Below, piece by piece: positions 1-6,849 of a DNA stretch of 7,055 nucleotides. Source of the stretch: Desulfatibacillaceae bacterium (GTDB lineage Bacteria > Desulfobacterota > Desulfobacteria > Desulfobacterales > Desulfatibacillaceae); assembly GCA_030018745.1 (NCBI GenBank), contig JASEHB010000122.1, positions 1-7,055 on the forward strand, given 5' to 3'. Below the pieces are notes generated by a model that worked only from the letters and a program-made list of their open reading frames with translations, was not told where the DNA came from and did not search any database. Within the stretch, counting starts at the first letter, position 1; every line of letters starts with the position of its first letter. The translations under genes and the position numbers were made by a program.

Positions 1-322
1 GGTTCCAGGGAGGCAGAGCAAGGCGCGCAAACGAGAGGCGAGGGAGTGTACTTTTGGCATATCAGCTCAACAAAGCCTCCGCCAAACGGTCAGGGCGGTC
101 AGGCGTACAGGGCGGTTCCAGGGAGGCAGAGCAAGGCGCGCAAACGAGAGGCGAGGGAGTGTACTTTTAGCATATCAGCTCAACAAAGCCTCCGCCAAAC
201 GGTCAGGGCGGCCAGGCGTACAGGGCGGTTCCAGGGAGGCAGAGCAAGGCGCGCAAGCGAGAGGCGAGGGAGTGTACTCATAACATATCAGCTCAACAAA
301 GCCTCCGCCAAACGGCCAGGGC
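1..322. repeat. Tandem array of a 113-bp unit, three copies, last one shortened
   Basis: Copies start at 1, 114 and 227, each with GGTTCCAGGGAGGC. Copies 1 and 2 are 113 bp and differ at only two positions (G56 against A169, and T99 against C212). Copy 3 is 96 bp: it lacks 17 bp between two nearby AGGGCGG words and has a few substitutions around 279-283. The first half of each unit (about 55 bp) matches the left half of the palindromic element at 317-440. The second half (CATATCAGCTCAACAAAGCC onward, with GCCTCCGCC) matches nothing else in the window. Within a unit GGAGGC (9-14) can pair with GCCTCC (75-80). The unit length is not a multiple of three, so the array does not encode a protein repeat. 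The window opens inside the array, so the total copy number is unknown. Function is unknown. Confidence 0.95.
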
Positions 323-440
323 GGTCCCAGGGAGGCGTGGGCAAGGCGCACTTTGCGAGAAAGGAGGGAGTGTACTTATAGTACATGACCGACTTTCGAG
401 CGAAGTGCAACACAGCCCACGCCTCCCTGGGACCGCCCTG
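317..440 (+). repeat. 124-bp imperfect palindrome, copy A (ERIC-like or MITE-like element)
   Basis: The ends are a perfect 26-bp inverted repeat: bases 317-342 are the reverse complement of 415-440. In the centre TGTACT (371-376) and AGTACA (380-385) form a hairpin with a TAT loop, flanked by GGGAG on the left and TGACCGA on the right. The segment 317-392 aligns without gaps to the reverse complement of 1242-1317, with 62 of 76 positions identical, so this is one of two copies in the window. There is no room for a transposase and no convincing target-site duplication at either edge. It directly follows the tandem array, whose units contain its left half. Such elements in other bacteria are mobilised in trans or act as RNA hairpins. 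Which applies here is not shown. Confidence 0.85.
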
Positions 441-616
441 TCAATAGGGTATTGCAAGCGCATTACTCATCCCCTCCCCTGTCATGGCGGCGGCAAAACC
501 CCCCAGGCCCCAAACTGCCTGTAATAGACTGAAGCTATAAATCCTGATAACACCCGAATCTGGCCGGGCTTTTTCCTGTTTTCCCTTCATCATCCAAAAC
601 GCGAGGTTTTAAAAAA
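441..616 (+). other. Non-coding leader before the gp14-like gene
   Basis: No open frame with a plausible start or ribosome binding site was found here. A small perfect hairpin, CAATA-GGG-TATTG, sits at 442-454. TATAAA at 536-541 resembles a -10 hexamer, but no good -35 lies at the right distance, so a promoter cannot be claimed. A phage-specific promoter would not be recognisable from one copy. GCGAGG at 601-606, ten bases before the ATG at 617, is the ribosome binding site for the first gene. Confidence 0.6.
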
Positions 617-1192
617 ATGTCTGTCCCTCTTGCTGTAACCATTGGATCAGCCCTTTTGGGCACAGCCGGATCAATTCTTGCCGGAGACGCCCAGGCCGAC
701 GCAGCCCGGCGGCAGGCCGAGCTTTATGATCGCCAGGCTGCCTATATAAACGAAAAAACCGACTGGGAGCTGGCTGTTTTAAATGAGAGCTTGAACCGCG
801 AGCTGGCCATTCTGGATGCTGGCCGCGCAAATGAGTTTGCAGCCCAGGCCAGGCGCAAAAAGCTTTTGGCAGGCACGGCCATCTCCCGCATTGGCAAGGC
901 TGGCGTGCGCACGGAGGGCAGCCCCCTGGATGCGCTGGCCTCATCCATTGCTGTTGTTGAGCAGGACATGGCGGCCATGCGCTTCAATGACAGCATGATC
1001 CGTGAATCCATGATTCGGGCCGTGCGCCTTAAAAGCGAGGCTGCGCGCATGGCGCAAAAGTATTCGGTGATGAGCGCGGGCATGAGCGCAGACGCCATGA
1101 GGGCCTCGGCAAGCGATATTTCCACGGCTTCGCTGATAAGGGCGGGGAGTACGCTGCTAGGACATGTAGGAGACTACTACCTTACAAAGTGA
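617..1192 (+). CDS. gp14-like internal virion (ejection) protein
   Basis: The 191-residue product resembles the small internal core protein of podoviruses. T7 gp14, which is ejected first and sits in the outer membrane as part of the DNA conduit, is about the same length (196). Visible features are a small-residue hydrophobic N-terminus (residues 3-23, VPLAVTIGSALLGTAGSILAG), a long Ala/Arg/Glu-rich helical stretch (about 25-85), then GVRTEGSPLDALASS (about 96-110) and a second long helix. The Gly-x-x-x-x-Gly-Ser-Pro-Leu-Asp segment between two helices is typical of this family as I know it. The C-terminus (LIRAGSTLLGHVGDYYLTK) looks complete. The start is the ATG with GCGAGG ten bases upstream. 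It is the first of four co-directional genes, and an inverted repeat element begins directly after its TGA. The assignment rests on sequence style, size and order, not on a search. Confidence 0.75.
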   Translation: MSVPLAVTIGSALLGTAGSILAGDAQADAARRQAELYDRQAAYINEKTDWELAVLNESLNRELAILDAGRANEFAAQARRKKLLAGTAISRIGKAGVRTEGSPLDALASSIAVVEQDMAAMRFNDSMIRESMIRAVRLKSEAARMAQKYSVMSAGMSADAMRASASDISTASLIRAGSTLLGHVGDYYLTK

Positions 1193-1317
1193 GGGGCGGT
1201 CCCAGGAAAACGATAGCTGCGTTGCGCTTCGCCTCGGAATTTCGGTCACATACTATGAGTATGCTCCCTCATTCCTCGCAAAGCGCGCCTTGCTCTCCTT
1301 TCCCTGGAACCGCCCTG
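1193..1317 (-). repeat. 125-bp imperfect palindrome, copy B (inverted relative to copy A)
   Basis: Read on the - strand this is the same element as 317-440: the terminal AGGGCGGT(C/T)CCAGG, the GCAAGGCGC(A/G)CTTTGCGAG block, a central hairpin and TGACCGA all recur in order. The hairpin here is CATACT (1249-1254), loop ATG, AGTATG (1258-1263). Compared with copy A, two stem pairs differ on both sides at once, so pairing is kept. The right half is more diverged and needs short gaps. The outer arms are imperfect (GGGGCGGTCCCAGGAAAA against TTTCCCTGGAACCGCCCT), unlike the perfect arms of copy A. The element begins at the base after the stop codon of the gp14-like gene and would be transcribed as a large hairpin at the 3' end of that reading frame. 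It could stabilise the upstream mRNA or reduce read-through. Neither is shown. Confidence 0.85.
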
Positions 1318-1356
1318 TACGAAAGGTGGTTGAAAAGAAAAAAACCACAGCTTACT

Positions 1357-1378
1357 GGAACCGCCCCATACGCTGGCC
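1357..1378 (-). repeat. Remnant of the 113-bp array junction, inverted
   Basis: The reverse complement of these 22 bases matches bases 210-232, which span the junction of array copies 2 and 3, with one deleted base and two substitutions. It lies 39 bp beyond the end of copy B and in the same orientation as it. This shows that the insertion after the gp14-like gene brought, or recombined with, array sequence as well as the palindrome. Confidence 0.7.
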
Positions 1379-1496
1379 GGGTGAAGGGAAAACCTTGGAG
1401 GCGGACGCAATCGGAATAACGGCCCATTGTTGGGACAGGCTTTGCTATCCCAACCTTCAATCCGGCCCTGCAAATATTTTGACCACTTTTTTTATG

Positions 1497-1501
1497 AAAG
1501 G
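1497..1501 (+). promoter_or_regulatory. Ribosome binding site that decides the gp15-like start
   Basis: AAAGG lies nine bases before the ATG at 1511. The frame is open further upstream to a TTG at 1427, but no comparable purine-rich site precedes that codon, and the extra 28 residues run through the non-coding gap. The AGGNATTTTAAA context before ATG also resembles the GAGGTTTTAAAAAA before the gp14-like start. Confidence 0.6.
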
Positions 1502-1510
1502 CATTTTAAA

Positions 1511-3631
1511 ATGCTCACAATTCCTTTGGAGCAAAACCGGGTGCAGATTATCGGCCCGTCTGCGCCAACAGCGCCCTCCCTTCCACAAAACCCCTTTGCT
1601 TCCGTAAGGGTGACTGCTGCCGGAGAGGAAACCGGCTTTGCCCTCATGGGCCTTGGCAGCCAGACCCGCAGGCTGTCGCGGGACCTGCTTATTCTGGCGG
1701 CCCGTGCAGAGGAGCGCAAGGACGCCCTTATTGTGAATGAAAAAATTGACACCCTCTCCCAATCCAGCCTGGATTTGGAAAAAACGCTGCATGAGCATTT
1801 TCGGGGCGGCCTTGCCATAGACAATGTTACAAGGCAGGGGCTTTCCCAGTTTGACGCAATGGCCCAGGAGCTTTCCGGCCAGCTTGAAAAACCCCGCCAG
1901 AAGGAGCTTTTTACCCGCCAGGCCAAAAACATGAGGCTCCTTTTTGCAAGGGACCTTGCCCGCTACGAAGCGGGCCAGCAGGCCCTTCACGAAGAGACCG
2001 TTATAGCCAGCACCCGCAGCGGCCACCTGGAAAAGGCAAGGCTTTTGGGCCAGAGCAGCGATGCGGATGGTTTTGAAAAACTCCTGCCCATTTTTGACGA
2101 GACCATTGCCAGGCAATTTGCGGGCCTTGTGCCGGACGCTGCCCAGCGGGAGTTTGAGGCATTGGCCCGCAGGCACTTTTTGGAATCCATGAGCCTTGCC
2201 GACCCCCAGCAGGCAGCCAGGCTTCTGGATATGCCCGCCATTGCAGGCAGGGGCTGGGATGAGATGCGGGAGAGCCTGGGGGGCAAGCCCTTGCTCTGGC
2301 GGCACATTGTGGACAACCTGACCGTGCAGGGCATTGAAAACCTGGCCAAAGACGACCGGCTCAAGCAGGAAGCGGCTGCAAACGCCAAGGCAAAGGAACT
2401 TGAACACAAACTGCGCCTTGGCCTTGAGAATGTCGCCATTACAGGCCGGTATTCAGAGGAGAGCCGCCAGGCGGTTGATGAGCTGGCAGCCCTTGGCGGA
2501 AACCATGCTGAAAATGCCAAGGCCTGGAAAAGCCGCTTTTCCCATGGCATGGAAATCTGGAGCAACCTGGCAGACAGCCAGCAACTTTCCTTTGCCGAGC
2601 GTTTTGAGCGGCTGGAAAAGCTGATGCCCGGTGAAGATGACCCGCATTTTGAAGATAAAAGTGCTGCATATTTTGCAACCGCCTTACGGCTTGAAGCGGA
2701 TTTTGCTGTTTTCCAGAATGACCCGGCAGGCTATGCCCAGAGACTTCTTGAAGAAAATCAGGATGCAGAGGCTTTTGCCGCCCTGCCGCTGGCAAACAGG
2801 GTTGAGCAGATCGTTGAACTGCAAAAAACGCTGGGCAGAAAAGAGCCGCTTGTGCTTTCCACAGGTTACAAGGAGTTTTTCTGGGATAATTTCAACTCCG
2901 GGGATGCACAGGCCAGGTCACAGCTTCTTAACGACCTTAAAGCATATGGGCAATACCAGCACCAGGCCTGCCAGGAGCTGGCCCTGCCGCCAACTTACAG
3001 CCTTGCCGCCACTGTTGACCGTTATCTGGCAAAGAGCATAGTTGCAGCCTACGATGCAGCGGTCAAAGGCTCCGGTCGCAGAGCCTATGAGCTGGCCCAC
3101 GAGTCATGGCCTGCTGCTCCCGCCTTCTGGTATCCCAACAAAATGGGCGGCATTTTAAGCCTCCTCGCCCAAAAAACCCGCAATGCCCAGTACACGGTGA
3201 TGGCAAACGACTTTTACCGGGCCTTTGTGGAGCTGACCCTTCAGACGGGCGACTACCAAAGGGCGGAAAATGTCATGTTCCAGCACCTTGAGCTGGTGAA
3301 CCGGCAGGATATTCTGCTGGGCTGGATTCCCCAAAAGGAAATCAACAGAACTTCCGATAGCATAGTGGAGGTTCTCAAACAGAGAAGAGAGTTTGCAGCC
3401 AAAACAATCGCCAGTCAGCCCTCAAGGGGGGAGGAGGCCGAAAGCTTGAGGAAAAACGGCTTCTTTGTGCCTTCTGCAAGGGGCGATTCCTTTTTGCTAA
3501 TTCATCCGGATTCCGGCACTGCATTCAGCCTGCCCGGCGATGACAAGCCCTTTGAGGTTACCCTTAAATACCTTGAAAGCATCATCCCTGCAAAAGGCAA
3601 TGAAAGATTTGTAACCGCGCCAGCCCCATAA
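1511..3631 (+). CDS. gp15-like internal virion (ejection) protein
   Basis: The 706-residue product is close in length to T7 gp15 (747). In T7 that protein follows gp14 in the virion core and builds the periplasmic part of the DNA conduit together with gp16. The N-terminus starts MLTIPLEQNRVQ. After a Pro-rich linker (about 13-28) the protein is almost wholly helical and charged, with no signal peptide and no clear membrane segment, as expected of a core protein that must refold. A strongly charged helical stretch lies near residues 275-320 (KDDRLKQEAAANAKAKELEH). The last 65 residues change character: NGFFVPSARGDSFLLIHPDSG looks like a small beta domain, as seen at the end of related phage proteins. 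ATG 1511 is preferred over the upstream TTG 1427. The gene is intact, with 60 bp before the next one. Function is inferred from order, size and style. Confidence 0.7.
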   Translation: MLTIPLEQNRVQIIGPSAPTAPSLPQNPFASVRVTAAGEETGFALMGLGSQTRRLSRDLLILAARAEERKDALIVNEKIDTLSQSSLDLEKTLHEHFRGGLAIDNVTRQGLSQFDAMAQELSGQLEKPRQKELFTRQAKNMRLLFARDLARYEAGQQALHEETVIASTRSGHLEKARLLGQSSDADGFEKLLPIFDETIARQFAGLVPDAAQREFEALARRHFLESMSLADPQQAARLLDMPAIAGRGWDEMRESLGGKPLLWRHIVDNLTVQGIENLAKDDRLKQEAAANAKAKELEHKLRLGLENVAITGRYSEESRQAVDELAALGGNHAENAKAWKSRFSHGMEIWSNLADSQQLSFAERFERLEKLMPGEDDPHFEDKSAAYFATALRLEADFAVFQNDPAGYAQRLLEENQDAEAFAALPLANRVEQIVELQKTLGRKEPLVLSTGYKEFFWDNFNSGDAQARSQLLNDLKAYGQYQHQACQELALPPTYSLAATVDRYLAKSIVAAYDAAVKGSGRRAYELAHESWPAAPAFWYPNKMGGILSLLAQKTRNAQYTVMANDFYRAFVELTLQTGDYQRAENVMFQHLELVNRQDILLGWIPQKEINRTSDSIVEVLKQRREFAAKTIASQPSRGEEAESLRKNGFFVPSARGDSFLLIHPDSGTAFSLPGDDKPFEVTLKYLESIIPAKGNERFVTAPAP

Positions 3632-3691
3632 AGGCCCGGCTTTGGCAGGCGCAAAATCGCAGAATATGCCCCTTAATCCAAGGAGCTTTCC

Positions 3692-4621
3692 ATGACCATG
3701 TATTCGCCCGGCCCCTTCACCAGCAGGCCCGAAGAAATTGAGCTGGCCCATGCAAACCGCTATATCAGCCCCCATGAATATCTCTGGGCAAGAGCCGTGC
3801 ATAGCTGGGAGGAAAATCTGGCCTCCCTGTTTTACCGCTCTGCCAGGTCTTACATTGGCCTGGAAGACAAGCAGGCCCGCCAGGACTTCTTGAGAAGGCG
3901 CCAGCTTCGCCAGGAAATGATAAGCCGCTTTGACAGCTCAAGGGGCTATGACCGTTTAGGCTGGGCAGTCGCATTTGCCTCAAACCTTGCAGATCCGGTG
4001 GGCATCATCCCCTTTGTGGGCATCGCAGGCAAGGCAACCCTATTGGGACGGGCGGGGATAAAGAGCGTAAGCGCTGCAACCCGTTCAGGAAGGCTTCTGT
4101 CCGGCGCACTTACAGGCGCAGCGGATCATGTAATGGGCGAGGGCCTTGCCGCCGCCTTTGCAGGCGACCAGCTTGCTGATATCAATATGCCTGTGGGCAG
4201 CCAGGCCTGGAAGGATCGCCTTTGGACAGGCGCAGTATCAGGCGCAGCTTTCGGCGGCCTGTCAGCAGGCTTTCCCCGCAGGCCCGATTCTGTATCCATA
4301 TCCAGCCCAAGCAGCCGCCAAAAATTAAGGCCGGGCTTTGGCCTTCCCGTCTTTGGCGGGCCGCACACAGGCCTGGCGGAACAAGCGCCTCTTGAACAGG
4401 GCGAACACTCCGGCCCGCCGCCTCACATCGGGTCGGGCCTTGGGCTTGGCAAGGCCCTTTGGGACATGGAAAGGGGCCGCCCCGTAAGCGTTTCGCTGGC
4501 AATGACAGAGTGCCGTATGCCCCAGGCCCTGCACGCCGCCCCCATCTGGGACAGGGTTGAGCACAGGCCCACCCTTTACGGCTCGGCCCTCCATTATGCT
4601 GCCCATGCCAATATTCAATAG
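3692..4621 (+). CDS. Putative N-terminal component of a gp16-like large ejection protein
   Basis: The 309-residue product has a charged helical N-terminus (residues 14-80, many Arg/Glu/Gln). A hydrophobic small-residue stretch follows from about 90 to 112 (WAVAFASNLADPVGIIPFVG), then an Ala/Gly-rich region to about 194 with GALTGAADHVMGEGLAAAFAG and GAVSGAAFGGLSAGF. The last third is Pro/Gly-rich and poorly conserved in style. The order DPV-x-x-x-PFVG, then an Ala/Gly helix with GE, then GGL-x-x-G is what I know from the membrane-active part of large internal virion proteins of BPP-1-like podoviruses. There that part is one region of a much longer chain. No lytic transglycosylase domain, as found at the start of T7 gp16, is visible. 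AAGGAG at 3680-3685 is six bases before ATG 3692; a second ATG at 3698 would remove two residues. The gene ends in TAG, 29 bp before the next start. Confidence 0.6.
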   Translation: MTMYSPGPFTSRPEEIELAHANRYISPHEYLWARAVHSWEENLASLFYRSARSYIGLEDKQARQDFLRRRQLRQEMISRFDSSRGYDRLGWAVAFASNLADPVGIIPFVGIAGKATLLGRAGIKSVSAATRSGRLLSGALTGAADHVMGEGLAAAFAGDQLADINMPVGSQAWKDRLWTGAVSGAAFGGLSAGFPRRPDSVSISSPSSRQKLRPGFGLPVFGGPHTGLAEQAPLEQGEHSGPPPHIGSGLGLGKALWDMERGRPVSVSLAMTECRMPQALHAAPIWDRVEHRPTLYGSALHYAAHANIQ

Positions 4622-4650
4622 GACAACAAACCACTTTAAGGGAAATATCC

Positions 4651-6849
4651 ATGCAAATTCCTGCCGCCCTCTCCTCTCCCACCCTTGAAAATCTTGCCAG
4701 CCGCCTTCTTGCCCTGGACATTGAAACCCTTGTTCGCTGCCCGGCCCACCAAAGGCAGAATGCCCTTGCCATGCAGCAGGCCAGGCTTTCAAAATGGGCG
4801 CGGGAGAAAACCCAAATCGCCATCGCAAGCCGCCAGGCCTGCCAGGAAAAATCCGCCATCCTTGCCGCCCAGCTTGGCAAATTTCTTGATGAAGGCAAAA
4901 ACCCTGCAAGCGCCCTGGAGGAAATTTTTTACGGCAGCAGCTTCAACATGGGCAAGGCTGGCAGCCAGCCTTCTGTGGCGGCCCTGGCCCAAAGCCGCAC
5001 AGCCCTGTGGATAAAGGCGCTTGAAAGCGCTCTTGGTCAATCTGAAGCAAGCGGCCCCTTTGTGCCGGATGCTGCGCTTCTTCTGGAAAAAGGCATGGAA
5101 GGCTGTTTTGATTTGTTTTTCCGGCATCAGCCTGCGGGCAAAAGCAGGGCCTTTTCAAACAAAAGGGAAGCGCTGCCTGCCCAGGATGGCGCTGCCCCGG
5201 AAGACAAGATTACCGCCAATGCCGCAGAAATGATGGCCCAAGCCCTTTTTGAGCTTTTTGGCGAAATTTACGGGGATTTGGCCCAAACAGGCCTTGACAC
5301 GGGCGCCGGATGCAGCCAGGGCATTGCACCGCCTCCGGTTGCTCTTGACCCGGTGCTGCTTTGCGCCCTTGGTTTTGATGCCTTTGCCCAGGATGCGTTA
5401 GAGCTTGTGGATGCAGACAAGACCCTTGGCCCCGGCGGCGCAGCGGGCATTGCCGGGCATTTTGCAGCCCTTTTCCCTGTTTTGAGCAGCAGGCTGCGCG
5501 GCCAGGAGCTTGCTGTTGCCCCCCTGCACTTTCCGGATGCCAAGTCCTGGCTTCATTTCCTTGCAGCATATTCCTCCGGCTCAATATTAAGGGCCGGGGT
5601 GGAAAATCTCTTTTTCTTTGCCAGGGCCGCAGCCCTTGCCCAAACAGCCGGGCCTTTGCCTGTGCAGGCCTTTGAGCAGGCTGCTGCAACGCTCAACAAT
5701 CCGGCCATCAACCCGGCGGATGCCCGCAAAAAAGCCGTTGCCGCGCTGCCGGAAAACTGGTTTTCCGCCATCCCCTCATCAGAGGGCATTTTGGCACGCT
5801 CTTGCGGCCACAAAGCCCTGGCAGCCTTATGCCCCTCCGGTGAGGCTTTGGCCAAATCCTCATGGCTTAAGGCCATAACTGAAAAAGGCAAAAAGCCGGA
5901 AAACGGCCCAGCAGAGCTTTTAAAGGCAGCAAAGGATGCAGCCGGGCGCTTTTCTTCCGAAGATTCCCCGCGCTATTGGCTCTGCCTTGACACGGCCCTG
6001 ACAGAAATAATCCAGTCCCATGCAGGCCTCATGCACGCCAAAGACGCCCTGCCCGGCGACCTTTCCGCAATTCTTGATTCTTCCTGCCGCATCCTTGGGC
6101 CGCTTGCCTGGGCGCGCACCCTTTCTGCTGCCTGCGCCAGGTCCTTGTGCGCAGACATGGCCTTTTGCCTTGTGTACAAGGGCGGCCTGGACAGGCAGAT
6201 TGCTTCTGCGCTCAACAGGCTTGGAATGGAATCGGTTGACCCGGCATATCTTGCCGGTTTTGTCAGCCGCGAGGCAGACAACACAAACTATCTTCTGCCC
6301 GAAAACCTTGCACCTGCCCCTGCTGCCGCCCTTCGCACCTTTCTGCTGGCAGGAGTCGGCCTTGCTGCAGAAGGCTCTAACGGGCCGCGCCCTTCTCCGG
6401 CTGGCGCGGCCATGAATTTTCTGCTGGCGCTTCCGGGCGCGCCCTGGGGGGAGAATGCAGCAAGCCCACTGAATATGGACGCCCAGCTTCCCGGCCCCGG
6501 AGGCCTGGCCCGCTTTATTGCAAACCTGCCCCTTTTGGCCTGGCTTAAAACCTGCGCCCAAAAACTGGCCGTAGGCAGCGACCCGCCAAGCCCGGCAAAT
6601 GAAAGCACATGGACAAGGGCTGCAAACCTTTCCGGCGCAACCGGCCTTTATGCAGACTGGCTTTTTGACCGGCTCAAAAACCTGGAAACAGGCCCGACAA
6701 GCGCCCATGCCCTGCTGGAAACAGCCCTTGCACTTGCCAAAAATCAGCCCCAGGGCCAAAAAACCTTTGTGAAGGCAATTGAGCAAACGCCCTTTGTGAA
6801 CCTGAACTATGCCAAAACAGCCCTGGACTGGAGCATAGCCAGCGTGTGA
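4651..6849 (+). CDS. Putative C-terminal component of a gp16-like large ejection protein
   Basis: The 732-residue product is Ala/Leu-rich and mostly helical, without a signal peptide. Residues 88-128 (ALEEIFYGSSFNMGKAGSQP, then SVAALAQSRTALWIKALESAL) and the C-terminal PFVNLNYAKTALDW (about 713-726) resemble two conserved spots of large podoviral ejection proteins. In those proteins they follow the membrane-active region that is here encoded by the preceding gene. A hydrophobic patch SILRAGVENLFFFARAAALA occurs near residues 311-330. The protein has 13 cysteines, several close together near residues 490-510, which is high for a virion protein. AAGGGA at 4638-4643 is seven bases before the ATG, so it has its own translation start. 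With the preceding gene it totals 1041 residues, against 1318 for T7 gp16. No catalytic motif was recognised. An unrelated phage structural protein remains possible. Confidence 0.6.
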   Translation: MQIPAALSSPTLENLASRLLALDIETLVRCPAHQRQNALAMQQARLSKWAREKTQIAIASRQACQEKSAILAAQLGKFLDEGKNPASALEEIFYGSSFNMGKAGSQPSVAALAQSRTALWIKALESALGQSEASGPFVPDAALLLEKGMEGCFDLFFRHQPAGKSRAFSNKREALPAQDGAAPEDKITANAAEMMAQALFELFGEIYGDLAQTGLDTGAGCSQGIAPPPVALDPVLLCALGFDAFAQDALELVDADKTLGPGGAAGIAGHFAALFPVLSSRLRGQELAVAPLHFPDAKSWLHFLAAYSSGSILRAGVENLFFFARAAALAQTAGPLPVQAFEQAAATLNNPAINPADARKKAVAALPENWFSAIPSSEGILARSCGHKALAALCPSGEALAKSSWLKAITEKGKKPENGPAELLKAAKDAAGRFSSEDSPRYWLCLDTALTEIIQSHAGLMHAKDALPGDLSAILDSSCRILGPLAWARTLSAACARSLCADMAFCLVYKGGLDRQIASALNRLGMESVDPAYLAGFVSREADNTNYLLPENLAPAPAAALRTFLLAGVGLAAEGSNGPRPSPAGAAMNFLLALPGAPWGENAASPLNMDAQLPGPGGLARFIANLPLLAWLKTCAQKLAVGSDPPSPANESTWTRAANLSGATGLYADWLFDRLKNLETGPTSAHALLETALALAKNQPQGQKTFVKAIEQTPFVNLNYAKTALDWSIASV

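Larger units (their letters stand above)
1318..1510 (+). other. Non-coding gap between the gp14-like and gp15-like genes
   Basis: Together with copy B this makes a 318-bp gap inside an otherwise compact gene row. It holds a hairpin GTGGTT (1326-1331) with AACCAC (1343-1348) around an A-rich loop, a remnant of the tandem-array junction (1357-1378), and a second hairpin TTGGGA (1430-1435) with TCCCAA (1448-1453). A run of seven T (1487-1493) lies 33 bases after that hairpin, too far for a standard intrinsic terminator. The translation of the stretch looks like non-coding sequence in every frame. Confidence 0.6.

Noticed and set aside
1..322. CRISPR array
   Set aside because: The whole 113-bp unit is conserved. 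There are no short repeats separated by unique spacers of constant length.
46..381. Open frame of 111 codons across the tandem array
   Set aside because: Because the unit is 113 bp, the frame reads the same DNA in three different phases, giving three unrelated peptides. It has no ribosome binding site and an Arg/Gly/Gln-rich product. It is open by chance.
553..574. Intrinsic terminator (CCCG, 8-base loop, CGGG, CTTTTT)
   Set aside because: A 4-bp stem with an 8-base loop is too weak, and it lies in the leader just before the first gene.
1189..1419. Small + strand gene overlapping the end of the gp14-like gene
   Set aside because: It runs through the palindromic element and array remnant, has no ribosome binding site, and its product has no protein-like pattern.
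1427..1510. TTG start adding 28 residues to the gp15-like protein
   Set aside because: There is no ribosome binding site before the TTG, and the added peptide comes from the non-coding gap. ATG 1511 has AAAGG at good spacing.
1457..2407. Long antisense open frame (316 codons)
   Set aside because: It lies opposite the gp15-like gene and arises from its biased codon use. It has no own start signals or domain pattern.
4558..4651. Frameshift joining the 309- and 732-residue genes
   Set aside because: The frame of the second gene is open only from about 4561. No slippery sequence is evident and the second gene has its own ribosome binding site, so two separate genes fit better.
5920..6786. Long antisense open frame (288 codons)
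   Set aside because: It is a shadow of the 732-residue gene. The product is rich in Cys, Arg, Lys and Gly in a way typical of reverse-frame translation.
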